Positions 8,183-18,198 of a stretch of 64,000 bases of DNA are shown piece by piece (the stretch's first letter is position 1; the number at the start of each line of letters is the position of its first letter). The DNA is from Chryseobacterium luquanense (GTDB taxonomy: Bacteria; Bacteroidota; Bacteroidia; Flavobacteriales; Weeksellaceae), in assembly GCF_026460945.1 (NCBI RefSeq), contig NZ_JAOVZV010000018.1:62001-126000 (forward strand), written 5' to 3'. A program made the position numbers and the translations under genes. Below the pieces are notes generated by a model, which was given only the letters and a program-made list of their open reading frames with translations, was not told where the DNA came from and ran no database searches.

Positions 8183-8424
8183 GTTTTGTAGAACCATTTT
8201 GAGTAGCTAATGATTAAAAAATTCTTATAGTAATTAAATCATTTTTTTATCTGACAGGAAATATTCGCTCTTGATAATAGAGAAATATAAATTGTAATCT
8301 TAATAAATCATTTATTTATGGTTGTTTTAAGTTCTAAATGATGTGATTTGAAATAAAAATATTTTATTATTTTTGGGAACCTGATGAAAAATATTCATTA
8401 TAAATGTATTAATTGTGATTAATA
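8183..8424. other. AT-rich gap
   Basis: No gene or clear structure seen between the rplL terminator and the next promoter. Confidence 0.5.
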
Positions 8425-8457
8425 TTGTGATTTGAATCATAAAGTTGTGTAAATTTG
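8425..8457 (+). promoter_or_regulatory. Promoter of the first secreted-protein gene
   Basis: TTG (8425-8427), a 22-nt gap and TAAATTTG (8450-8457). The predicted start of transcription lies about 42 nt before the TTG start codon. Confidence 0.6.
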
Positions 8458-8503
8458 CAAACGGAAATACTCTTAAAAGTCAAATAAATTTATATTCTTT
8501 ATT

Positions 8504-8875
8504 TTGGGAAAAACAAAAATTCTTTTTTCAGGACTGCTTTTCATTCTTTTATTTTTTACAAATAGTTTTTATGCGCAATCTAAAGATTCGGTAGCTCAGC
8601 GGAATATTCCGAAACCAACGATTGTTTTAAAAGACGGTGCAACACTTTTTTCAACCGATGATTCGTTCAATGGGCAGATTTCGAATAATAAAATTGTGCA
8701 CGATAAAGCGAGCATTGCTAATCAGGTTAAAAAGAATAAATCAAAAACTCTAGAAATGGTTACTCCTAAAGAAAATAAAAAAGTTACTAAAAATAGAGAA
8801 ATGTTAAAAGAAGCTGATAAAAATAAAATAAAACCAAAGAATTCTGAAAAGAAAGGGAAAAAAGAAACATCTTAA
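8504..8875 (+). CDS. Small secreted basic protein, unrecognised family
   Basis: 123 aa with a signal peptide (1-24, cleavage likely after YAQ). A short conserved-looking core follows (IVLKDGATLFSTDDSFNGQI, about 39-58), then a Lys/Asn-rich tail likely to be disordered. The start codon is TTG; no upstream ATG fits. The core matches a stretch in the next gene ([20 protein letters not shown]), so the two are distant paralogues. It has its own promoter and terminator. Function unknown; export to the periplasm or surface is the only safe statement. Confidence 0.65.
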   Translation: MGKTKILFSGLLFILLFFTNSFYAQSKDSVAQRNIPKPTIVLKDGATLFSTDDSFNGQISNNKIVHDKASIANQVKKNKSKTLEMVTPKENKKVTKNREMLKEADKNKIKPKNSEKKGKKETS

Positions 8876-8918
8876 TTTTCCTTTGAGGTAAATTGATTTT
8901 GTAAAGCATAAACAATAT

Positions 8919-8949
8919 AAAACAGGATATTAATATTCTGTTTTTTTTA
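8919..8949 (+). terminator. Terminator after the small secreted protein gene
   Basis: Stem AAAACAGGATAT/ATATTCTGTTTT (one G-T pair) within 8919-8944, followed by T residues. Confidence 0.7.
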
Positions 8950-9038
8950 TTAATAAAATATAATATGATTTTTTACCAATAAACTAATAAAATTCAAATA
9001 GTTAAAGCTAAAGTAACATTTCTGTGGAATTTAATTTT

Positions 9039-9046
9039 TATATTTG
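9039..9046 (+). promoter_or_regulatory. -7 box for the second secreted-protein gene
   Basis: TATATTTG fits TAnnTTTG; no good TTG lies 17-23 nt upstream. It decides the start of the next gene, because a TTG at 9044 would lie inside the promoter. Confidence 0.5.
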
Positions 9047-9064
9047 CAAATAATTATTTTACGA

Positions 9065-9745
9065 TTGAATAAAGAATTACTTTCTTCTAATATAAACAAA
9101 AAAAAGGCAAATTTTAATAGGAATTTGTGTTTTTTTCGTTCATTTATATTAGGCGTATTGTTTTTTTTTAGCGATTACTTGTGTGCACAGGAAGGTTTTG
9201 GGAATAATCAACAAACAATAATTGTTGTTAAAGGTGGGGCTGAAATTTTTTCTGCTGATGAAAATTTTAATCATCAGATAATCAACAATAATGCTGTCAA
9301 AAAGAATATTAAGGTTGATTTTAAGAAAAATGGGAGTGAAAAACTTATATTGTTAGCTTCTGAAAAAGAAGAAAATCAGCAGGATGATACCTTTAAAAAT
9401 CAATTGGCGAAAGTTGAGAAAAAAAAGCAGAAAGAAGCTCTGAAAGAGATCAAATCTAAGATTAGGGATTATGAATCTCGTAAAGAAAATTTTGATAACA
9501 AAAATCTTAGAGTTTTCCCATCTTCTGAAAAGTTTATCATATCCTCTCGTATCAATCAAGATTATGTAATACCCAATTATAGTCAGCGTGATTTTTCAGA
9601 AATAAATACTGATCAAAATCAATATATCGTAAAATCTGCATTAGACTTTTTACATTCTCAAAAATACACTTATTACAACAATAAATCTTTAGATTTTTGT
9701 TTCTCTCAGGTCTTTTCTGTAAGACCGCCGCCTGTTGCGATTTAA
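9065..9745 (+). CDS. Secreted protein, paralogue of the preceding gene
   Basis: 226 aa from the TTG at 9065; a longer frame from 9044 overlaps the -7 box. An N-terminal signal anchor ([20 protein letters not shown]) is followed by the core shared with the previous gene ([16 protein letters not shown]). Then comes a Lys/Glu-rich stretch with coiled-coil character and a C-terminal part ending in [10 protein letters not shown]. Family not recognised. It stands directly upstream of a large adhesin-like gene and may act with it, which is inference from position only. Confidence 0.6.
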   Translation: MNKELLSSNINKKKANFNRNLCFFRSFILGVLFFFSDYLCAQEGFGNNQQTIIVVKGGAEIFSADENFNHQIINNNAVKKNIKVDFKKNGSEKLILLASEKEENQQDDTFKNQLAKVEKKKQKEALKEIKSKIRDYESRKENFDNKNLRVFPSSEKFIISSRINQDYVIPNYSQRDFSEINTDQNQYIVKSALDFLHSQKYTYYNNKSLDFCFSQVFSVRPPPVAI

Positions 9746-9846
9746 CCTCTTTTTCAGGTTTAGATTTTTTAAATTTTAATAAAACATTTTATCATTTGTT
9801 TAGATGTCTCTTGAGCATCTTGCAAATGTATTTTAACTTAAATAAT

Positions 9847-12800
9847 ATGAATAAAAATATTTTTTTATTGGCAATATCTTTTGTGATGTTGTTTAATATT
9901 TCCTTATTTTCACAACAGGCTGGTAGGATTTATTTGTCATCTGCTACTACTGGAAGGGTTTACGATATTACAAATGATATTCTGGTAAACCCCTCTACAA
10001 ATCCCAGAGCTTTACCCTCTCCAGTAGCTATTCCTGATGAAAGTGCGACTCCTACACGTGCAAGTAATCTTGCAATAGGTTATGATGCCGTTGCGGGAAA
10101 CTCTAACTTAACATTTTTTTACTCCAATAATGCAGCAGGAAGTCAGTTGTATAAAGGTAATAATGTAACAGTAGCTGGTTCAACAAACACTGTGCAAATC
10201 GGAGGAATCGGGACAAATAATGTTATTGGTCCCTATTTTGGTTATACTTATGGCTTTGAAAGTGGTGTTAAAAGATTATATAGGGTAAATCCTACGCCTT
10301 TAGATTTGGGATTAATAAGTGGGGATACTGACTGGACTAATGGTACAGCTTTTGGTACAGATGCATTCTATGATTATCAAAATAATATTTATACTTTTAT
10401 AAATAATAGTGCGGGTACTATTAGGTATTTATATAAAATTTCAATAGCAAATTTAACGGCTACAAAAGTGGTTCAATTGGTTAATAATACTTCTCCAACG
10501 ACAACCGAAGGTATTCAAGGAATGGCTTATTTGAATAATACCGCATTTATAGCAAATATATCCACTCCATCGACAGGAAACTCTAGAGTTACAGTTCGCA
10601 GTATTAATATGACTAGTGGTGCAATCACAACTTTAGCCATTTATGATTTTGTGGGTAATGCGGCTAATATTGATTTGGCATCTGTTGATTATTTTCAACC
10701 TTTTACTTTTACATGTGGTTCGATTGCTTTTCAAGGCACAGGTAATTATGTGGCAGGAACACCTTCAACAAGAGTGCTTAGAATCCCTATAGGGAATATT
10801 TATACTCCAGGAACTTATACAATTAATGTAAATGGAACGGGGTTTATAAACCCTGCATATTCTGCAACTATTGGAGCTTCTGATACATTCATTGATGTGC
10901 CGGTAACCTATAACGGTACTAACGGAGGAACTGTACCTTTAACGATAGATTTAAATGGAAGTACAACAACATGTACTGTGAATGCTACTGTTATAAGTGA
11001 CTCGGATGCTGATGGTATTTCAAATTCAACTGAAGGGCTTTGTGCTCAAGGTGGTTTTGAAGGATTTGATAGTCCGGCTCAAACAACAGTTAATGGTAAT
11101 AATATTCAGACAAACGTTACAAACTATAACGGTTGGCAGGTCAATCTGGAAAGTGCTCAGGCGAGTCCCTTTAATATTGTTAGAGTTAACGGTGCTGGTT
11201 ACTCTTCTGGTCCTATTTATGCTAATACAGGAAATCAATATTTAGACATCAATGCAACGGGAGGAACTCTTTATAGAGATTTTACATTATCATCTCCATC
11301 TGTTTTAAATGCTTCAGCTTTCTTTTCTCCGAGAGAATTAACTGGAACAACTACTTTTAATACATCTATACAAGTGGTAAGAACTTCAGATGGTGCTGTT
11401 TTGTTTTCAGGAAATCAAGTGAGTTTTAGTGCTTCTTCTCCAAAAGATACTTGGCTTGGAAGTAGTCTTACTAACGTTTCTTTACCAGCAGGTACATACA
11501 GGATTCAAATGTATATTCATAATAATGGTCATGTAGACAGTATTACTTATTGTTTTGCAACAGATACGGATGGAGACGGTATTGCCGACTATTTAGATTT
11601 AGATTCTGATAACGACGGTATTTTAGATGCTATTGAAGGAGCAACCGATACCGATACAGATGGAACTCCAAATTTTAGAGATACCGATTCTGATAATGAC
11701 GGATGTCCGGATGTAATTGAAGGGGCTGCTAATTTCCAAAACGGGGCTTCATATATTACAGGAAACAGATTGAATACTACGGTAAATTCTAATGGGGTAC
11801 CTGCTGTTCCTACTGGAGTAACTCCTGCAATCACAAATTATACTCAGGCTGGAGGTCAGGCAATAGGAACTTCTCAGAATACCACATTACAGGATGTTCA
11901 GTGTGCAAGTGCTTTTGGATGTACAAATGCATTGTATCTATCCCAAACAGCAACTCTTTATAATGTCGGAACGGCTACTAATCCTTTTACGTATCCTCCT
12001 GTGGGAACAGCTTCAAGTAATTATAACGCAATAGGATTAAATCCTGTAGATGGTCGTATATACGGTATGCAGGTTACAAACTCTGCCAATCTATTGGTAA
12101 TAAATCCTAATGGAACTTCAATTAATTTAGGTCCGGTAACGGGTTTGCCGACTGGAGTTACATTTAATGCCGGTGAAATTGATAATTTAGGAAACTATTA
12201 TGTAAAAGTAAATACAGATAATGCTGAGCTTTACAGGATAAATCTAAGTACAATGACTGCAACTTTAATTACACTTTCTGCAAGTGTTAATTTGCCGGAT
12301 ATTGCTTTCAGAACGACTAATGGATTTTTATATGGTATAAATTCAACTAACGGACAACTTGTTTCGATTAATCTGGCTACGGCAACGCCTACAGGAACGG
12401 TTACAGGGATAGGGATTACACCGGGAGCTGTTAATTTCGGAGCTATGTTTGCTTCAAGTACAGGTGAAATGTATGGAGTTAACAATGCGGGAGGTTTCTA
12501 TCAGTTTAATCTTGTAGATGGTCAGAGAGTATTGATTTCTAATGCACCTGCAAGTTCTGCGAATGATGGAGCTCATTGTGTAACAACACCTATTGCTTTC
12601 AGTGCGGATCTTGCAATAACCAAGACAGATAATACGACAACATATACTCCGGGTACTACTACGACGTATACAATTGTTGCAAGTAACAATGGACCTTTTG
12701 GAGTATTAGGCGCAACAGTTTCAGATCCTTTGCCTACAGGTATTTCTGCTGCCAATGTCAGCTATACTGCAGTTGTAGCTGGAGGTGCGGTTACTTCTGT

Positions 12801-13314
12801 TTCAGGAACACAAACCGGAGCAATCAATGATGTGATAAATCTGCCTGTAAATGGTACCGTCACATATACGGTAACAGTAAGTGTACCGTTGACTTTTACT
12901 GGTAATCTAGTGAATACTGTAACAATTACAGCTCCTGCAAATAGTACAGATTCAAACACTGCTAATAACACGGCAACGGATACGGATACGCAGGCTGTGT
13001 GTTACAGGCCGGGTATTACAGGAGGTACTGTTTTAGATACAAATCACGGAATTACTTCTTTGGCAAGAGCGGGTAGTACTGCGCCAGGGAACTGGCCGAT
13101 GGTGAGAAAAGGAGCGTGGACTGCTCTTGAATCTAGAACTAAAGGTTTTGTTGTAAACAGATTAACTACACAAGAGATTACACAAATTCCTGCAGCAAAT
13201 TTGGTGGAAGGAATGATGGTGTACAATGTGACTTTAGATTGTCTTCAAATCAATACTACAGGTAGTCCTGCAGGCTGGGCTTGCTTTAATACACCAACAT
13301 GTCCATCTAATTAA
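9847..13314 (+). CDS. Large secreted repeat protein with DUF11 domain
   Basis: 1155 aa from the ATG at 9847 ([20 protein letters not shown]), which gives a clean signal peptide; the frame extends 50 codons upstream without one. Order: a propeller-like region (about 25-290), Asp-rich Ca-binding runs of the thrombospondin type 3 kind (DSDADGIS near 383; [20 protein letters not shown] from about 573), a second propeller-like region (about 695-915), a DUF11/CARDB-like domain ([10 protein letters not shown], about 919-1048), and a C-terminal module ending in [16 protein letters not shown]. No standard type IX sorting domain is seen. Likely surface-exposed or released adhesin. Its stop overlaps a possible start of the next gene (TAATG). 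Confidence 0.85.
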   Translation: MNKNIFLLAISFVMLFNISLFSQQAGRIYLSSATTGRVYDITNDILVNPSTNPRALPSPVAIPDESATPTRASNLAIGYDAVAGNSNLTFFYSNNAAGSQLYKGNNVTVAGSTNTVQIGGIGTNNVIGPYFGYTYGFESGVKRLYRVNPTPLDLGLISGDTDWTNGTAFGTDAFYDYQNNIYTFINNSAGTIRYLYKISIANLTATKVVQLVNNTSPTTTEGIQGMAYLNNTAFIANISTPSTGNSRVTVRSINMTSGAITTLAIYDFVGNAANIDLASVDYFQPFTFTCGSIAFQGTGNYVAGTPSTRVLRIPIGNIYTPGTYTINVNGTGFINPAYSATIGASDTFIDVPVTYNGTNGGTVPLTIDLNGSTTTCTVNATVISDSDADGISNSTEGLCAQGGFEGFDSPAQTTVNGNNIQTNVTNYNGWQVNLESAQASPFNIVRVNGAGYSSGPIYANTGNQYLDINATGGTLYRDFTLSSPSVLNASAFFSPRELTGTTTFNTSIQVVRTSDGAVLFSGNQVSFSASSPKDTWLGSSLTNVSLPAGTYRIQMYIHNNGHVDSITYCFATDTDGDGIADYLDLDSDNDGILDAIEGATDTDTDGTPNFRDTDSDNDGCPDVIEGAANFQNGASYITGNRLNTTVNSNGVPAVPTGVTPAITNYTQAGGQAIGTSQNTTLQDVQCASAFGCTNALYLSQTATLYNVGTATNPFTYPPVGTASSNYNAIGLNPVDGRIYGMQVTNSANLLVINPNGTSINLGPVTGLPTGVTFNAGEIDNLGNYYVKVNTDNAELYRINLSTMTATLITLSASVNLPDIAFRTTNGFLYGINSTNGQLVSINLATATPTGTVTGIGITPGAVNFGAMFASSTGEMYGVNNAGGFYQFNLVDGQRVLISNAPASSANDGAHCVTTPIAFSADLAITKTDNTTTYTPGTTTTYTIVASNNGPFGVLGATVSDPLPTGISAANVSYTAVVAGGAVTSVSGTQTGAINDVINLPVNGTVTYTVTVSVPLTFTGNLVNTVTITAPANSTDSNTANNTATDTDTQAVCYRPGITGGTVLDTNHGITSLARAGSTAPGNWPMVRKGAWTALESRTKGFVVNRLTTQEITQIPAANLVEGMMVYNVTLDCLQINTTGSPAGWACFNTPTCPSN

Positions 13315-13337
13315 TGTTTAACAAAAAAGAATTAATA

Positions 13338-13877
13338 ATGAAATATTTATTCATAATCATACTGGCTTTTTTGTCAGGAAATGTATATTCTCAGGTAGCG
13401 ATAGGTAAAACGAGTGTATCTTCACCATCAGTGTCGCTGGATTTCGGGGTTGGAAATCGTGGGATTGTTTTGCCTTGGGTAACTTCAGAGGCAAGTGTTA
13501 CTAATGTAGTTAATGGTACGTTGGTTTATAATCTTGCCGATAAAAAAGTTAAAGTAAAATATGCTTCAGGCTGGAAAGATCTTTCGGTTAATACGAATGG
13601 TTCTACAGTAGATCCGGTGTCTAATATAGATGGAGCTCTCATTCAAGATAGTTCGGTTAACGAAAATACTTCTGCAAAGACGGCAATTGGAACAACTTTA
13701 AGTTCGACTCCAGGAATATTGGTTCTGGAAGATACCAATAAAGCTATGGTTTTACCTACGGTTGCAAGCCCACATCTTAACATAATTAATCCTGCACCCG
13801 GCATGATGGTGTACGATAGTTTTAACAAGGCATTAGCTGTTTATAATGGAAGATTTTGGTCTTTCTGGAGACAGTAA
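13338..13877 (+). CDS. Secreted protein with GMMVY C-terminal module
   Basis: 179 aa from the ATG at 13338, which gives the signal peptide MKYLFIIILAFLSGNVYSQ; an ATG at 13314 overlapping the previous stop would add eight residues. The mature protein starts with VAIGKTSVSSPSVSLDFG and ends with PGMMVYDSFNKALAVYNGRFW. The latter resembles the end of the 1155-aa protein upstream ([16 protein letters not shown]), so the pair shares a module and probably a job. Such short proteins often follow adhesin genes in flavobacteria. Function unknown. Confidence 0.7.
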   Translation: MKYLFIIILAFLSGNVYSQVAIGKTSVSSPSVSLDFGVGNRGIVLPWVTSEASVTNVVNGTLVYNLADKKVKVKYASGWKDLSVNTNGSTVDPVSNIDGALIQDSSVNENTSAKTAIGTTLSSTPGILVLEDTNKAMVLPTVASPHLNIINPAPGMMVYDSFNKALAVYNGRFWSFWRQ

Positions 13878-13907
13878 CTGAATTGTTTTTAATAATTTAA
13901 TAAACTT

Positions 13908-13936
13908 AACCACTTCATTTTGAAGTGGTTTTTTAT
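13908..13936 (+). terminator. Terminator of the secreted-protein unit
   Basis: Perfect 10-bp stem AACCACTTCA/TGAAGTGGTT (13908-13917, 13921-13930) with loop TTT and a T run. Confidence 0.9.
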
Positions 13937-13966
13937 TGCATATCAAAATATATATTTGTAAATTTG
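13936..13966 (+). promoter_or_regulatory. Promoter of rpoB-rpoC
   Basis: TTG (13936-13938), a 20-nt gap and TAAATTTG (13959-13966). A second -7-like TATATTTG lies at 13951-13958. Transcription from about 13971 leaves a leader of about 320 nt. Confidence 0.75.
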
Positions 13967-13974
13967 CAGTCTCT

Positions 13975-14195
13975 TTTGGCGCTAAAATTAAACATAATAC
14001 AGTAATCTATTGAAAATCAACTCTTTCATTTTTTTGAAAGGGCGTTTTGTATTTTTATAGTATTTATATTTTAACCCATTAGACAAAAATAAAAATATTT
14101 TGCATTACACTGTGAAAAGATATACCAGTGTTGCAGTTAGAATTAGATTTTAAAATAAAGAATTAAGAACAAAGACCACTTCTGATAGCGCCAAA
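13975..14195 (+). ncRNA. Candidate folded leader of rpoB
   Basis: TTTGGCGCTA (13975-13984) is perfectly complementary to TAGCGCCAAA (14186-14195), closing a domain of 221 nt. Inside lie a hairpin CTTTCA/TGAAAG (14023-14028, 14035-14040) and a second one, ACACTG/CAGTGT (14107-14112, 14126-14131), extended by TGC/GCA (14101-14103, 14133-14135). A closing stem with two inner stems is the plan of many cis-regulatory RNAs. There is no reading frame here. I do not recognise a known class. Confidence 0.5.
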
Positions 14196-14293
14196 CATCA
14201 AATGTCTTTTATTTTGCCTCTTTAATCTTTTAGTCTTTTTCTGATATTTTTGAATAAAAACAAAATATTTTTTAACCCTTTCTTAAAAGTTTT

Positions 14294-17200
14294 ATGAGTA
14301 AAACAACATCAACAACTAGGGGAGTTGAGAGAATTAATTTCTCTTCGGCTAAAGGAAAAATCATCACTCCGGATTTCTTAGATATCCAGTTAGAGTCATT
14401 TAGAGATTTTTTCCAGCTAGATACACTTCCTGAGGACAGAAAGAAAGAAGGTTTGCATAAAACCTTCCAGGAAAACTTTCCTATTACCGATTCTAGAAAC
14501 CAATTCGTTTTGGAATTCTTAGATTATTTGGTAGATTCACCACGTTACTCAATCGATGAGTGTGTGGAAAGAGGTTTAACGTATTCAGTTCCTCTAAAAG
14601 CTAGACTTAAATTATACTGTACAGATCCTGAACATGAAGATTTTCAGACTGTTGTACAGGATGTATATTTAGGTCCGGTTCCTTATATGACAGATAGTGG
14701 TTCTTTCATTATCAATGGAGCAGAGCGTGTTATTGTAACTCAGTTACACAGATCTCCGGGTGTATTCTTCGGACAGACTTATCACGCAAACGGAACTAAG
14801 TTGTATTATTCAAGAATTATCCCTTTCAAAGGATCTTGGATGGAATTTACAACAGATATCAACAGCGTAATGTACGCATATATCGACCGTAAGAAAAAAT
14901 TACCTTTAACAACTCTATTAAGAGCTATCGGTTTCGAATCTGATAAAGATATCCTTCAGATCTTCGATCTTGCTGAAGAAGTGAAAGTTTCTAAAGCTGC
15001 CCTTAAAAAAGTAGAAGGAAGAACATTGGCTGCGAGAGTATTGAACACTTGGTTCGAGGATTTTGTAGACGAAGATACTGGTGAAGTTGTTTCTATCGAA
15101 AGAAACGAAATCATCTTAGACAGAGAAACTATTCTTGAAAAAGAACATTTAGACCTAATTCTTGATGCTGGTGTGAAATCTATTTTGATTCACAAAGAAA
15201 ATTCAAACGAATTCTCTATCATCCAGAATACATTACAAAAAGACCCTACCAACTCTGAAAAAGAAGCGGTAGAATATATTTACCGTCAGTTAAGAAATGC
15301 AGATCCACCCGATGAGGAAACTGCAAGAGGAATTATCGAAAAATTGTTCTTCTCTGAGCAAAGATATTCATTAGGTGAAGTTGGACGTTACAGACTAAAC
15401 AAAAAGTTAGGTCTAAACATTCCTACTACAACTGAAGTTCTTACAAAAGATGATATCATTGCGATTGTAAGACACTTAATCGAATTGGTAAACTCTAAAG
15501 CTGAGGTTGATGATATTGATCACCTTTCTAACAGAAGAATTAAAACTGTTGGTGAGCAATTAGCAGGTCAGTTCGGTGTAGGACTTTCTAGAATTGCTAG
15601 AACGATTAAGGAGAGAATGAACGTTAGAGATAACGAAATCTTTACTCCGCTTGATCTAGTTAATGCTAAAACTTTAACATCAGTAATTAATTCATTCTTT
15701 GGTACCAACCAGCTTTCTCAGTTCATGGACCAAACCAACCCACTATCAGAAATCACGCACAAGCGTAGACTTTCTGCACTAGGACCTGGAGGTTTATCAA
15801 GAGAAAGAGCAGGTTTCGAGGTTCGTGACGTTCACCATACGCACTATGGCCGTATTTGTCCGATTGAAACTCCTGAAGGACCAAACATTGGTTTGATCTC
15901 TTCTTTAGGTATTTATGCTAAAATCAATACTTTAGGTTTCATCGAAACTCCATATAGAAAAGTAAACGAAGGTACTGTAGATTTAAATGCAGATCCTATT
16001 TACTTAAATGCAGAAGATGAGGAAGATAAAGTAATTGCTCAGGCGAACGTTGAGTTAGATGATAACGGAGGATTTTTAACAGACAGAATTATTGCTCGTC
16101 TAGACGGTGATTATCCTGTGGTTGAGCCTTCTCAGGTTAATTTGATCGACGTTGCTCCAAACCAGATTTCTGGTATTTCAGCTTCGTTAATTCCATTCTT
16201 GGAACATGATGATGCGAACAGAGCGTTGATGGGATCAAACATGATGCGTCAGGCAGTTCCATTATTGAAGCCACAAGCGCCAATCGTAGGTACAGGTCTT
16301 GAGCAGCAAGTTGCTAAAGATTCTAGAATCTTGATTAACGCTGAAGGAAACGGTTTAGTTGAATACGTTGATGCTGATAAAATCATCATTAAATATGAAA
16401 GAAGTGAAGACGAAGATCTAGTATCATTCGAATCTGCTACGAAAACATATAACTTGACTAAGTTTAGAAAAACTAACCAAAGTACAACAATTACCCTAAG
16501 ACCAAACGTAAGAGTAGGTGAAACAGTGGTGAAAGGACAAGTACTTTGCGACGGTTATGCTACTGAAAACGGAGAATTAGCTCTTGGTAGAAACTTGGTG
16601 GTTGCCTTCATGCCTTGGAAAGGATACAACTTTGAGGATGCAATTGTAATCAACGAAAAAGTAGTACGTGAAGACTGGTTTACTTCAATCCATGTAGATG
16701 AATATTCTCTTGAGGTTCGTGATACCAAATTAGGTATGGAAGAATTGACGGCAGATATTCCAAACGTATCTGAAGAAGCTACAAAAGATCTTGACGAGAA
16801 CGGAATGATCAGAATCGGTGCTGAAGTGAAGCCTGGTGATATCATGATTGGTAAGATTACTCCAAAAGGTGAATCTGACCCGACTCCTGAAGAGAAACTT
16901 CTTAGAGCAATCTTTGGTGACAAAGCTGGTGATGTAAAAGATGCTTCATTGAAAGCAGATTCTTCATTAAGAGGTGTTGTAATCAACAAGAAATTGTTCT
17001 CTAGAAACATTAAAGATAAAAAGAAAAGAACTGAAGAAAAACTTAAGCTTGAAGAGATTGAAAACACTTACAAGGCTAAGTTTGACGAGTTAAGAAACAG
17101 TTTAATTGAAAAATTAAATACTCTTGTTAGCGGTAAAACTTCTCAGGGAGTTACCAACGATTTAGATGAAGAAATCATCGGTAAGGGTATGAAATTTACT

Positions 17201-18115
17201 CACAAATTGTTGACTTCAGTTGAAGACTACGTTAACGTAAGCGGTGCAGATTGGACTGTTGATAACGATAAGAATGAATTGATCAAACAATTAATTCACA
17301 ACTATAAAATCAAATTCAACGATATTCAAGGAGTTAAAAACCGTGAGAAATTTGCATTGTCAATCGGTGATGAACTTCCTGCAGGGATCATGAAGTTGGC
17401 TAAAGTGTATATCGCTAAAAAACGTAAACTAAACGTTGGAGATAAAATGGCGGGTCGTCACGGTAACAAAGGGATCGTTTCGAGAATCGTTCGTGAAGAA
17501 GATATGCCATTCCTGGAAGACGGAACACCGGTAGATATCGTATTGAATCCACTTGGGGTACCTTCTCGTATGAACATCGGTCAGATCTACGAAACTGTTC
17601 TTGGATGGGCAGGTAGAAGATTAGGATTAACGTTTGCTACGCCAATCTTTGACGGTGCAACTCTTGATCAGATTACTGAGTACACTGAGAAAGCTGGAGT
17701 TCCCAAATTTGGTCACACTCACCTTTATGATGGTGGTACCGGAGAAAGATTTACACAGGCTGCAACAGTTGGTATCATCTATATGTTGAAATTAGGACAC
17801 ATGGTTGATGACAAAATGCACGCACGTTCTATCGGACCTTACTCATTGATTACTCAGCAGCCATTAGGAGGTAAAGCTCAGTTTGGTGGTCAGAGATTCG
17901 GAGAGATGGAGGTTTGGGCTCTTGAAGCATTTGGAGCATCCAATATCTTGAGAGAAATCCTTACTGTGAAGTCAGATGACGTGATTGGTAGAGCAAAAAC
18001 TTATGAAGCGATTGCGAAAGGAGAAGCAATGCCTGAACCGGGTATTCCTGAATCTTTCAACGTGTTACTTCACGAGTTACAAGGTCTTGGATTAGACGTA
18101 AGACTAGAGGAATAA
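14294..18115 (+). CDS. rpoB: DNA-directed RNA polymerase subunit beta
   Basis: 1273 aa, of the size normal for the phylum. The rifampicin pocket ([18 protein letters not shown] and LSALGPGGL, around residue 475-500) has the sensitive-type residues, and the catalytic-centre regions are intact (RHGNKGIVS and the C-terminal [12 protein letters not shown]). It begins a separate transcription unit here, parted from rplL by a terminator, secreted-protein genes and a long leader. rpoC follows after an 83-nt spacer. Confidence 0.99.
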   Translation: MSKTTSTTRGVERINFSSAKGKIITPDFLDIQLESFRDFFQLDTLPEDRKKEGLHKTFQENFPITDSRNQFVLEFLDYLVDSPRYSIDECVERGLTYSVPLKARLKLYCTDPEHEDFQTVVQDVYLGPVPYMTDSGSFIINGAERVIVTQLHRSPGVFFGQTYHANGTKLYYSRIIPFKGSWMEFTTDINSVMYAYIDRKKKLPLTTLLRAIGFESDKDILQIFDLAEEVKVSKAALKKVEGRTLAARVLNTWFEDFVDEDTGEVVSIERNEIILDRETILEKEHLDLILDAGVKSILIHKENSNEFSIIQNTLQKDPTNSEKEAVEYIYRQLRNADPPDEETARGIIEKLFFSEQRYSLGEVGRYRLNKKLGLNIPTTTEVLTKDDIIAIVRHLIELVNSKAEVDDIDHLSNRRIKTVGEQLAGQFGVGLSRIARTIKERMNVRDNEIFTPLDLVNAKTLTSVINSFFGTNQLSQFMDQTNPLSEITHKRRLSALGPGGLSRERAGFEVRDVHHTHYGRICPIETPEGPNIGLISSLGIYAKINTLGFIETPYRKVNEGTVDLNADPIYLNAEDEEDKVIAQANVELDDNGGFLTDRIIARLDGDYPVVEPSQVNLIDVAPNQISGISASLIPFLEHDDANRALMGSNMMRQAVPLLKPQAPIVGTGLEQQVAKDSRILINAEGNGLVEYVDADKIIIKYERSEDEDLVSFESATKTYNLTKFRKTNQSTTITLRPNVRVGETVVKGQVLCDGYATENGELALGRNLVVAFMPWKGYNFEDAIVINEKVVREDWFTSIHVDEYSLEVRDTKLGMEELTADIPNVSEEATKDLDENGMIRIGAEVKPGDIMIGKITPKGESDPTPEEKLLRAIFGDKAGDVKDASLKADSSLRGVVINKKLFSRNIKDKKKRTEEKLKLEEIENTYKAKFDELRNSLIEKLNTLVSGKTSQGVTNDLDEEIIGKGMKFTHKLLTSVEDYVNVSGADWTVDNDKNELIKQLIHNYKIKFNDIQGVKNREKFALSIGDELPAGIMKLAKVYIAKKRKLNVGDKMAGRHGNKGIVSRIVREEDMPFLEDGTPVDIVLNPLGVPSRMNIGQIYETVLGWAGRRLGLTFATPIFDGATLDQITEYTEKAGVPKFGHTHLYDGGTGERFTQAATVGIIYMLKLGHMVDDKMHARSIGPYSLITQQPLGGKAQFGGQRFGEMEVWALEAFGASNILREILTVKSDDVIGRAKTYEAIAKGEAMPEPGIPESFNVLLHELQGLGLDVRLEE

Positions 18116-18198
18116 TTTTAAATTTTAAATTATAATGTTGAATGGAAACATTCAAAAATTAATCTAAAATCTAAAATCTAAAATTTAAAATCTAACAA
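18116..18198 (+). repeat. rpoB-rpoC spacer with GAAA hairpin and word repeat
   Basis: A 7-bp hairpin TTGAATG/CATTCAA with a GAAA tetraloop (18138-18155) is followed by four copies of the word TCTAAAA or a close variant up to the rpoC start. It resembles the low-complexity spacers of the paa operon. Confidence 0.6.

Noticed and set aside
9044..9064. Start of the second secreted protein at the TTG of 9044
   Set aside because: That TTG is the end of the TATATTTG promoter box; translation must begin downstream.
16555..17067. Minus-strand frame of 170 codons within rpoB
   Set aside because: Mirror frame of a conserved, highly expressed gene; Ser/Phe-rich translation typical of antisense frames.
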